Part shown: positions 42,402-49,457 of the stretch, in pieces | Layout: every line of letters begins with the position of its first letter | How positions within the stretch are numbered: the first letter of the stretch is position 1 | DNA from: DATEPR01 sp036491115 | Lineage (GTDB): Bacteria; Actinomycetota; Actinomycetes; Mycobacteriales; Pseudonocardiaceae | DNA: 64,000 nucleotides | Direction of reading: 5' to 3' | NCBI GenBank assembly: GCA_036491115.1 | Contig: DASXCQ010000093.1 | Coordinates: 1-64,000, forward strand | The notes under the pieces: model-generated | The model's database searches: none | Told to the model about the DNA's origin: nothing | The model's input: the letters and a program-made list of their open reading frames with translations, nothing else | Made by a program: the position numbers and the translations under genes

Positions 42402-43028
42402 GTGATCCACGACGTGGACGAGTCGCTGCGTGCCTTCCTGCTGCGCTGCCTGCCAGACGGCGCCCGGGTGGAGTTCACCCGGCCCAGGGTCGAGGAGCCG
42501 ACCGAGTCGTTGCTGCTCAACGGTTTCCTGTACGACATCCGGGAGGACGTGAGCAGCCTCGCCGCCTACTCCGACGACATCCGGGCCATCGACGGCACGG
42601 TGGCCGCCCGGCGGATGCCGGTCCGCCGCTACCGGCTGCGCTACCTGCTGACCGCGTGGACGGCGGAAGACGCGGTCGCCTCCGAGCACCAGCTCCTGGG
42701 TGCGGTGATGATCGGGTGCGTCGAACACCAGACGATGCCGGCCGACTGCCTGGCCGGGTCGCTGGCCGACACCGGGCACCTGATCACGTTGCGGTGCGCT
42801 CCGTCCGACGAGGAACCGGTCGGCATCGACCCGTGGGTCCGCCTCGGCCTGCCGCCGCGCACCACCCTCGACCTGATCGTCATCGCCCCGCTCATCCCGC
42901 CGTCGCACACCGGACTGGCCGACGCGCCCAGCGAGTTCAACCTCCGCCCCAGCCCGCAGCGCCGCCAACCACCGCAGCTCCCCCAGCCCGGCAGGCGCCC
43001 ACGAGGCCGCGTCACCGAACCGTCCTAG
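42402..43028 (+). CDS. Pvc16-like (DUF4255) tube-terminator protein
   Basis: A 208-residue protein with the DUF4255/Pvc16-N pattern: VDESLRAFLLRCLPDGARVEF near the start, LLLNGFLYDIREDVSS, RRYRLRYLLTAWTAEDAVASEHQLLG, and DPWVRLGLPPRTTLDLIVIAPLIP. In AFP/PVC, this protein caps and terminates tube and sheath. The last 40 residues are a Pro/Arg/Gln tail. GTG 42402 has a weak ribosome binding site (GGGGA about 11 bases upstream). It stands divergent from the sheath gene, outside the main operon. A strong hairpin follows its stop. Confidence 0.88.
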   Translation: MIHDVDESLRAFLLRCLPDGARVEFTRPRVEEPTESLLLNGFLYDIREDVSSLAAYSDDIRAIDGTVAARRMPVRRYRLRYLLTAWTAEDAVASEHQLLGAVMIGCVEHQTMPADCLAGSLADTGHLITLRCAPSDEEPVGIDPWVRLGLPPRTTLDLIVIAPLIPPSHTGLADAPSEFNLRPSPQRRQPPQLPQPGRRPRGRVTEPS

Positions 43029-43035
43029 GCAGCGC

Positions 43036-43062
43036 GGCCCGGCGGGCGTCACCCGCCGGGCC
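43036..43062. terminator. bidirectional hairpin terminator
   Basis: A perfect 11-base stem: GGCCCGGCGGG at 43036-43046 pairs with CCCGCCGGGCC at 43052-43062 around the loop CGTCA. It lies between the convergent Pvc16-like and beta-propeller genes, so it can stop transcripts from both sides. No U-run follows, as is common in GC-rich actinomycetes. Confidence 0.85.
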
Positions 43063-43067
43063 CTGGC

Positions 43068-46016
43068 CTACGGCCCTGCCTTGTGGAACGGCGGTTCCTC
43101 GGGCGCCGCGGCGGCCAGGAACGGGGTGGACGCCAACTGGATTCCGGTCGGCCCAGCCGCCTGCAGCATCCGTTCGCCGATCATGTCGTCCGGGAACAGC
43201 ACCACGTCGACGCCGAACGAGCCGGCCGCGTTCGTGGTCACCTTGGTCACGCCAAGACCCTTGTTCCAGGTCAGCGTGATCGTCGCGTCCGGCGGGAACG
43301 CCACGCCGGTGGCCCGGACCACCTCACCGCCGTACGCCACCGTCGGCGACACGGTCAGCAGTGGCGCCGCCGGCACGACGACCGTGGCGGTGATGTCGAC
43401 CCCGGTCTGCTGCGGCGGTTCGCCGTCGTCGGCCGTCGCCCACGTCAGCGCGCCGGTCGGATGGCCTGCGGTGAGCGGGCGGAACAGGATGATCGCCTGG
43501 CAGGTCTGGCCGGCGCGCAGGACCTGGCCGGCGCACGACTCCAGCGTGAGCACGTACGGGCCGGTGATCCGGACGCCGGTGAACGTCACCGGCCCGGGTC
43601 CGGTGTTGGTCACGGTGACGCCCCTGCTCTGCCCGGGCAGGCCGGCGATGAGGCGCCCGTAGGACACCAGGCCGGGCGCGACGACGAGATGACCGAACCG
43701 CTCGAAGGTGTAGACACTGTCCACTTCGGCCGGTGCGCCGGGCAGCAGTCGGCCGGTGCTCTCGAACGCCACCAGCCTGCCGTGCGCGTCCAGTGTCGGG
43801 CGGATGCCCGCCGAGCCGCGCGGGGTGACCAGCGTGACGCCGGGGGTGCCGGGACCGAGGTCGACGAGGAACAGGTTGGCCACCGGTCGTCCGCCGGTCG
43901 GCGGGTTGAGCAGGTCGGTGGCCACCGACCCGAACGCGACCGCGGTGCCGTCCGGGGAGATCACCGGGTCGCGGGCCGCGCCGTTGGACACGGCCGTGCC
44001 GCGCCCCCGATCCGACGACACCGGAAGCGTCGCGCCCGCGACGATCTCCCGGACGTAGACCTGGTCCGGTGTGGCGGCCCTGGGTTGGCCCACGAAGGTG
44101 ATCCTGTTGCCGTCACCGGAGATCGACGGGTCCGACGCGGTGAACGCCTGACCGCATCCGGTGCCGGGCAGGCACGATGCCAGCACGGTCGCACCGGAGT
44201 GGTGGCTGCCGTTGCCGGCCGCATCGGTGTCGTGGCGCCATATCTCGTCGCCGGTCACCGGTTGCTGGCCCGGCCGGCCCAGCGGCACCGATGCCGAGAA
44301 GCCGACGAACCTGCCGTTGGCCGACAGCGTCGGCTGGGCCGCGCCCGGCATGTCCGTGCCGGCGCCGTCGACGCTGACGACGGTTCCGGTGGACGCGGCG
44401 AAGTTCGGGCCGCGCCGGGCCACGACCACGTTGCGGATGCCGGTGGCGGTGAGGTAGAAGCTCCGCGTGTCGCAGTTGAGTTCGCACTCGAAGTCGGTCA
44501 CCTGGACCAGACCGGCGGCCGTCGCCAGGCGCAGCGCGTCGACCAGGAAGTACGCGGTACACGAGGTGTCGGCCGGGCCCTGGTCGTCGATGAACTGGCC
44601 CAGGAACTCGCCCTTGGTGCAGGGTGCCGGCCGGTCGGTCGGCAGCGGCGTGCCGGTCGGCAGCGTGGTGGGGTCGATCAGTTGCAGTGAACAGTCCGGT
44701 GACGCGAAGTCGAGTTGGCCGAAGCCGGTCACAGTGGTCCAGGCGATCTCCGGCCGGCCGATCTCCACCGAGCCGTTGTCCACCAGGTCGGTGCCCTCGT
44801 TGTCGGTGTTGCTGGAGACGTCCGGTGCCTCCACCACCGGCAGCCCGTCGGGCACCGGCGCGCAGCCCGTCTGGGTGGACGTCGGCGGCGCGCCGGTGAA
44901 GGCCGACGGGACCGTGGACTGCGGGCGGGCGATGCGCGGGCCGGGCGGGGACAGGGTGCCCTCGTGGCTCTCGCAGGCGGCCACGACGGTCACCTGGCTC
45001 TGGCCGTCCGGGGTGGTCGCGCCGGTGGTCAGGTCACCGGTGAACACGGACGTCGAGTTGTTCGCGTTCAGGCAGACGCTGTCCCCCTGGAAGATGAGGT
45101 CGATGTCGCAGGTCTGGCCGACCTTCAGGGTGAGGTCCTGGGTGGTGTCGCCGCAGTTCGTCTCGACGATGAAGGGCCCGGTCACGGCGGCGGGTCCGGT
45201 GAACTGGATCGGCGTCCGGCCCTCGTTGGTGATGCCCAGATCCACCCCCTCGTTGAATGTCGAGCCGCCGGCGATCTCCATCTGCCCGGCCGACACCATG
45301 TCCACGATGTTGCCCGAGAGGTCCACGTGGTCGCCGTCGTCGAACTCGAAGTAGTCCAGCGAGGGCGAGATCGGCGACAGTTGTGCCGGGTAGGCCAGCG
45401 TGCTGCCGTCCTGCGACAGTGCTGGCCCGCATCGCTCGTTTCCCGCGCTCTCGTCGTTGAATCCGCAGAACCTGACGCGCTGGAAGTGCGGGTCACCCTG
45501 GTTGCCGGTCACCTGCCGGCGGACCAGGTTGCCCGGGGTGTCGAACCTGCCCCTGCCGGTGGCCAACCGGTCGACGACGTCGATCTGGTTCTCGGTGGCG
45601 TCGGTGTGGGCGGCGTCGTAGGCCACGATCCGGCCGGTGTTCGAGATCGCCGGTGCGGTCGATCCGTCCAGGCCCGCGTCGCTGATCAGGGTCGTGGCGC
45701 CGGTGAGCCGGTTGCGCACGTAGATCCGGTTGTTGTTGGTTTCGCCCTCCTCGGGCGTCTGCGGCACGGACGCACCCACCGTGAGGTCGGCACGGGACGT
45801 GAACGCCGTCTGGGTGCCGTCGGCGGCCAGGGCCGCCTGTCCGCTGTCCTGGCCGCCGGCGACGCCGTCGCTGCCGGCCGAGGTGAGGGTCAGTGAGGTG
45901 GCGGCCGTCGCCGCGGACGCGGTGGACGTCGCCGACGTCACCACGGGGAAGGCGAGCAGCAGCACCGCCAGCACGGTGAGCTGGCGGGGGCCGGGCACGC
46001 GACTCATGCCGGCCAT
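43068..46016 (-). CDS. secreted predicted seven-bladed PD40-type beta-propeller with Ig-like inserts
   Basis: A 982-residue protein with a signal peptide (hydrophobic stretch to about residue 35, then ASAATA). I count seven TolB/PD40-like blade motifs of the form xxxxSxDGxxxAFxS: near residues 61 (LAADGTQTAF), 121 (ISNTGRIVAY), 197 (LSQDGSTLAY), 560 (LSANGRFVGF), 630 (ISGDGNRITF), 682 (ISPDGTAVAF) and 740 (LDAHGRLVAF). A ~350-residue insertion between the third and fourth contains a 'choice-of-anchor D' Ig-like domain and many cysteines. A second such domain and a final Ig-like region follow at the C-terminus. It borders the injection locus but is convergent with it; whether it is part of the system is unknown. 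Confidence 0.75.
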   Translation of the reverse strand: MAGMSRVPGPRQLTVLAVLLLAFPVVTSATSTASAATAATSLTLTSAGSDGVAGGQDSGQAALAADGTQTAFTSRADLTVGASVPQTPEEGETNNNRIYVRNRLTGATTLISDAGLDGSTAPAISNTGRIVAYDAAHTDATENQIDVVDRLATGRGRFDTPGNLVRRQVTGNQGDPHFQRVRFCGFNDESAGNERCGPALSQDGSTLAYPAQLSPISPSLDYFEFDDGDHVDLSGNIVDMVSAGQMEIAGGSTFNEGVDLGITNEGRTPIQFTGPAAVTGPFIVETNCGDTTQDLTLKVGQTCDIDLIFQGDSVCLNANNSTSVFTGDLTTGATTPDGQSQVTVVAACESHEGTLSPPGPRIARPQSTVPSAFTGAPPTSTQTGCAPVPDGLPVVEAPDVSSNTDNEGTDLVDNGSVEIGRPEIAWTTVTGFGQLDFASPDCSLQLIDPTTLPTGTPLPTDRPAPCTKGEFLGQFIDDQGPADTSCTAYFLVDALRLATAAGLVQVTDFECELNCDTRSFYLTATGIRNVVVARRGPNFAASTGTVVSVDGAGTDMPGAAQPTLSANGRFVGFSASVPLGRPGQQPVTGDEIWRHDTDAAGNGSHHSGATVLASCLPGTGCGQAFTASDPSISGDGNRITFVGQPRAATPDQVYVREIVAGATLPVSSDRGRGTAVSNGAARDPVISPDGTAVAFGSVATDLLNPPTGGRPVANLFLVDLGPGTPGVTLVTPRGSAGIRPTLDAHGRLVAFESTGRLLPGAPAEVDSVYTFERFGHLVVAPGLVSYGRLIAGLPGQSRGVTVTNTGPGPVTFTGVRITGPYVLTLESCAGQVLRAGQTCQAIILFRPLTAGHPTGALTWATADDGEPPQQTGVDITATVVVPAAPLLTVSPTVAYGGEVVRATGVAFPPDATITLTWNKGLGVTKVTTNAAGSFGVDVVLFPDDMIGERMLQAAGPTGIQLASTPFLAAAAPEEPPFHKAGP

Positions 46017-46042
46017 CCCACCAGTTCTCCGGCCCGCTGCCA

Positions 46043-46076
46043 GCGGTGGTGCGCGTGAACTTCAGCGCACCACCGC
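46043..46076. terminator. hairpin terminator after MFS gene
   Basis: A perfect 12-base inverted repeat: GCGGTGGTGCGC at 46043-46054 and GCGCACCACCGC at 46065-46076, with a ten-base loop. It lies just downstream (minus-strand sense) of the MFS transporter stop and upstream of the beta-propeller start, so it probably ends MFS transcription. An operator for the propeller gene is the other possibility. Confidence 0.7.
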
Positions 46077-46084
46077 ATGCCACA

Positions 46085-47839
46085 TCAGGCAGCCGGGCTC
46101 GTTAGTTCCGGTTCCACCGGGGTGGCGTCGGTGACGGGCTGGACCTCGTTGTAGACGTACTTGCCGCCGCGCAGCGCGGACGCGATCGCCGCGATCACGC
46201 AGGCCGCGATGGCGAAGGCGAACGCGACGCCGAGGCCCTGCGCGAACGGACCGGAGATCAGCTGCGGGAAGAACGCCCGGCCGGTGAGGAACGCGGCGTG
46301 ACCGGCCGGCAGGTGCGCCAGGACGGCCGGGCCGAGCAGCGTCTGGATCGGGTTGTAGCCCAGCAGCGACGCGAACAGCACCGACACCGGCGGCAGGCCG
46401 GCGACCTGGGCGGCCGCACCCGGTGGCACGCCCTGAGCGACCAGGCCGGTGGCCAGGGCGTGCGGCAGCGACGACGCCAGGCCGGCGATCATCAGGCTGA
46501 AGAACACGCCGATGGACAGCACGGTCGCCGAGTTCTGGAACGTGGTGGACATGCCGGCGCCGACACCGCGGCGGTTCGCCGGCAGGCTGTTCATGATCCC
46601 GGCCCGGTTGGGCGAGGCGAACAGGCCCATCCCGATGCCGTTGACCAGCAGCGCGGCGGCCAGTTCCCAGTACGCGAAGTCGACCGGCATGACCAGCAGC
46701 CACACGAAGCTGCCGGCCGCGATGACCATGCCGCCGGTGCCGAACAGCCGGGCGCCGAACCGGTCGGACAGCCAGCCGGACACCGGACCGGCCACCAGGA
46801 ACCCGATGGTCAGCGGCAGCATGTAGATGCCGGCCCACAGCGGTGTCGACTCGAAGCTGTAGCCGTGCTGCGGCAGCCAGATCCCCTGCAGCCAGATGAT
46901 CAGGATGAACATCAGGCCGCCCCGGCCGAGGCTGGACAGCAGGCTGGCCAGGTTGCCGGCGGTGAACGCGCGGATCCGGAACAGCCCGAGCCGGAACATC
47001 GGTTCGGCGACCTTCGTCTCGATGACGCAGAAGGCGACCAGCACGGCGAGCCCGCCGATCAGGCAGGTGAGCACCATCGGGTTGGTCCAGCCCATGGTGT
47101 GGCCGTGGTAGGGCTGGATGCCGTAGGTGATGCCGACCAGGACCGCGATCAGGCCGACGGCGAAGGTGACGTTGCCCCACCAGTCGACCCTGGCCGGCTT
47201 GCGGATGCCGGTGTCGTGCAGTTTGAGATAGGCCCACGCGGTGCCGAACAGGCCGACCGGGACCGACACCAGGAACACGATGTGCCACTCGATGGGCGCG
47301 AGCAGGCCGCCGAGGATCAGGCCGATGAACGAGCCCGCGATGCCGGCCACCTGGTTGAGACCCAGGGCCAGGCCGCGCTGGTCGGCCGGAAAGGCGTCGG
47401 TCAGGATCGCGGCCGAGTTGGCCATCAGCAGCGCACCGCCGACGCCCTGCAGCACGCGCATGATGATCAGCCAGAACGCGCCGGCCGTGCCGTGCAGCCA
47501 GGTCACCGACAGCAGGATCGAGAACACGGTGAACACGGCGAACCCGGCGTTGTACATCCGGACCCTGCCGAACATGTCGCCCAGGCGCCCGAAGCTCACC
47601 ACGAGGACCGCGGTGACCACCAGGTAGCCCATGATCAGCCAGAGCAGCAGGCTGGTGTTACCCGGCTCCAGCGGGTTCACGTCGATGCCCCGGAAGATGT
47701 CCGGCAGGGCGATCAGCAGGATCGACATGTTGATCGTCACCATCAGCACGCCGAGCGTGGTGTTGGACAGGGCGATCCACTTGTATCCGGGACGGGCCAC
47801 AGCGGCCTGTGCCCGCCGTTCGCGGACATCCCGTTCCAT
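46085..47839 (-). CDS. MFS transporter, DHA2 (EmrB/QacA-type, 14 TM)
   Basis: Drug/proton antiporter-like exporter of 584 residues, with about 14 hydrophobic segments. The N-terminal region NTTLGVLMVTINMSILLIALPDIFRGI and motif A GRLGDMFGRVRMY are typical of DHA2 members; the motif C-like GVGGALLMANSAAIL region is also seen. The substrate is unknown. The C-terminus ends in a hydrophilic tail. A short palindrome (47880-47894) lies upstream in the intergenic region and may bind a MarR-type regulator; no such regulator gene is adjacent. Confidence 0.92.
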   Translation of the reverse strand: MERDVRERRAQAAVARPGYKWIALSNTTLGVLMVTINMSILLIALPDIFRGIDVNPLEPGNTSLLLWLIMGYLVVTAVLVVSFGRLGDMFGRVRMYNAGFAVFTVFSILLSVTWLHGTAGAFWLIIMRVLQGVGGALLMANSAAILTDAFPADQRGLALGLNQVAGIAGSFIGLILGGLLAPIEWHIVFLVSVPVGLFGTAWAYLKLHDTGIRKPARVDWWGNVTFAVGLIAVLVGITYGIQPYHGHTMGWTNPMVLTCLIGGLAVLVAFCVIETKVAEPMFRLGLFRIRAFTAGNLASLLSSLGRGGLMFILIIWLQGIWLPQHGYSFESTPLWAGIYMLPLTIGFLVAGPVSGWLSDRFGARLFGTGGMVIAAGSFVWLLVMPVDFAYWELAAALLVNGIGMGLFASPNRAGIMNSLPANRRGVGAGMSTTFQNSATVLSIGVFFSLMIAGLASSLPHALATGLVAQGVPPGAAAQVAGLPPVSVLFASLLGYNPIQTLLGPAVLAHLPAGHAAFLTGRAFFPQLISGPFAQGLGVAFAFAIAACVIAAIASALRGGKYVYNEVQPVTDATPVEPELTSPAA

Positions 47840-47879
47840 CGGACATCACTTCGCTTCCCGACACGTCTCTCACAGTTAC

Positions 47880-47894
47880 GTTAGCTATGCTAAC
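47880..47894. promoter_or_regulatory. palindrome upstream of MFS gene
   Basis: GTTAGC at 47880-47885 and GCTAAC at 47889-47894 form a perfect inverted repeat with the spacer TAT. The AT-rich palindrome stands 41 bases upstream of the MFS start and overlaps a possible -10 (TAGCAT on the minus strand). It looks like an operator for a MarR-type repressor. The match to an iron-box is poor because the arms are too far apart. Confidence 0.5.
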
Positions 47895-47958
47895 CTTCTG
47901 CGCTACGCTCGGCAACCGGTACGCGGGTGTACCGCGTCACACCCGTTGTTTTCATCCA

Positions 47959-47981
47959 TTCGAGTCCGAATTTCACTCGAA
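47959..47981. promoter_or_regulatory. inverted repeat upstream of MscS-like gene
   Basis: TTCGAGT at 47959-47965 and ACTCGAA at 47975-47981 are perfect inverted arms with a nine-base AT-rich spacer. It lies 91 bases upstream of the MscS-like start in a 232-base divergent region. It may be an operator or part of an mRNA leader structure; I cannot decide. Confidence 0.4.
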
Positions 47982-48071
47982 GGTTATTCGCGTGTGTTCC
48001 GGCCCTGCTCATGGGCAAGAGTGAACCATCGCGTCGGCGCCGAAACGGCGCCACAACGGAAGGAGCGGACA

Positions 48072-48929
48072 GTGCTGGCGGATATGTCAACGTCCACACT
48101 GGCGGCCATCGACATCGGCGGCGGACTGTCCTCGGCGTGGACGTCCGTAGCCAATTTCGTGCCCAAACTCGTCGCGTTCCTGGTCATCCTGCTGATCGGC
48201 TGGATCATCGCGCGGGTGCTGCGCGCGGTCGTCGCGACGGTGCTGCGGAAGGTCGGCTTCGACCGGCTGGTCGAGCGCGGCGGCATCAAACAGATGCTGG
48301 AGCGGAACAACTGGGACGCCTCCGAACTGATCGCCAGGATCGTCTACTACGCGATCCTGCTGATCGCCCTGGAGGTGGCGTTCGGCGCATTCGGGCCGAA
48401 TCCGATCAGCAACATCCTGACCACGATCGTCGGATGGCTGCCCAAGCTGATCGTCGCGATCCTGATCATCATCGTGGTCGGCGCCATCGCCCGGGTGGTG
48501 CGGGACCTGGTCGGACGGCTGCTGTCCGGCGTCTCCTACGGCCGCATGCTCGGCACGGTCGCCGCCGTGTTCATCTGGGGTCTGGGCATCATCGCTGCCC
48601 TGAACCAGATCGGCATCGCCACTGCCGTGACCACGCCGGTGCTCATCACCGTGCTGGCCACGATCGGTGGTGTCGCTGTTGTTGGTTTTGGTGGTGGTCT
48701 GATTCGGCCTATGCAGCAGCGCTGGGAGACGTGGATCGGGCGGGTCGAGGATCAGTTGCCGGCCGCTGGGGCGCACAACGAGGCGTACCAGCGGGGGCGG
48801 GAGGACGCGATGCGTTCTGGTTCGACCACGCGGTCTGTTCCGCCGGGCAGTCAGGAGGCCGGTCAGGCTGCTGGGTCGGCCGGGGATCAGGGGTGGCCGC
48901 AGACGCCGCCTGCTGGTGACGCTCGGTGA
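48072..48929 (+). CDS. MscS-like/TM-helix-repeat membrane protein
   Basis: A 285-residue membrane protein with four or more helices and two repeats of a 'conserved TM helix' motif (LVAFLVILLIGWIIARVLRAVV and LIVAILIIIVVGAIARVVRDLV), as found in small mechanosensitive channel relatives. The pore-lining Gly/Ala-rich MscS domain is not obvious, except a GGVAVVGFGGGL stretch, so channel function is not certain. The C-terminal ~60 residues are hydrophilic. GTG 48072 has AAGGAG 7 bases upstream. Codon third positions turn T-rich from about 48664, in contrast with the rest of the gene. A hairpin follows the gene. Confidence 0.8.
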   Translation: MLADMSTSTLAAIDIGGGLSSAWTSVANFVPKLVAFLVILLIGWIIARVLRAVVATVLRKVGFDRLVERGGIKQMLERNNWDASELIARIVYYAILLIALEVAFGAFGPNPISNILTTIVGWLPKLIVAILIIIVVGAIARVVRDLVGRLLSGVSYGRMLGTVAAVFIWGLGIIAALNQIGIATAVTTPVLITVLATIGGVAVVGFGGGLIRPMQQRWETWIGRVEDQLPAAGAHNEAYQRGREDAMRSGSTTRSVPPGSQEAGQAAGSAGDQGWPQTPPAGDAR

Positions 48930-48948
48930 TTGGTTGGTGACTTCCGTG

Positions 48949-48976
48949 GTGGGGCGGCCGTTTCCGGTCGCCCCAC
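48949..48976. terminator. hairpin terminator between convergent genes
   Basis: A 12-base stem (48949-48960 with 48965-48976), including one G-U type mismatch, closed by the loop TTTC. The arms begin GTGGGGCG and end CGCCCCAC. It is located between the MscS-like gene and the convergent small gene and can serve both. Confidence 0.8.
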
Positions 48977-49007
48977 TGTTCACTGACGGGCTCGTGGCCG
49001 TGCCACC

Positions 49008-49373
49008 TCACCAAGCGGTGGAAATCTCACCCCGCTGAGCCAACTCACACACCGCCACCAACCGGGCCGTCAACCAGTCCACCTGCGTCCACCCCACCAA
49101 GCCGGACGGCGCCCCGAACCGCCACCCCATCTCCCGAGCCTGAGCAAGCAACCCCCGCGCGTACCCGGCCAACACCACCGCGCCGACCACCCCGGTGGAC
49201 GAGACACCCAGGACCAGGATGTCGCGCACCGCCGCCGCGTGCTGGTCCACCGCGGCCAGCAGCCCCGGTACGACCGCTGCCGCGGCCAGGCCGGGGCCGC
49301 CGACCAGGTCGTGCAGCTGGGTCAGCGTCCGCTGGGCGGACGCCTCGACCCAGCCGTGGACGTCACCGAACAT
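49008..49373 (-). CDS. hypothetical protein (DUF6401-like)
   Basis: A 121-residue protein, largely helical with two hydrophobic stretches (GLAAAAVVPGLLAAVDQHAA and SSTGVVGAVVLAGYARGLL). I recall similar proteins in actinomycetes under DUF6401; the function is not established. Start options are ATG 49373 (MFGDVHGW), GTG 49382 and GTG 49391, none with a clear ribosome binding site. It is convergent with the MscS-like gene and lies downstream of the carbohydrate operon on the same strand, about 85 bases after the last gene of that operon. Confidence 0.55.
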   Translation of the reverse strand: MFGDVHGWVEASAQRTLTQLHDLVGGPGLAAAAVVPGLLAAVDQHAAAVRDILVLGVSSTGVVGAVVLAGYARGLLAQAREMGWRFGAPSGLVGWTQVDWLTARLVAVCELAQRGEISTAW

Positions 49374-49457
49374 GCAGGTCACGGTAATCACTGACCGCGA
49401 CCGTCACGGTGTGTTCTCCAGCACGTGACCGTTACGAACGGGTGACGACACACACTC

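Noticed and set aside
23275..43028. Prophage
   Set aside because: No capsid, portal, terminase, integrase or lysis genes. The set (PAAR, DUF4157, Pvc16-like, LysM adaptor, J-like) is that of an injection system.
23275..43028. Type VI secretion system
   Set aside because: No TssJLM membrane complex, ClpV or TssBC-type two-part sheath; a single-chain sheath and actinobacterial context do not fit.
47880..47894. IdeR/DtxR iron box upstream of the MFS gene
   Set aside because: Iron boxes have the arms closer together with a TTAGG outer part; only the GTTAG/CTAAC core is similar and the spacing is wrong.
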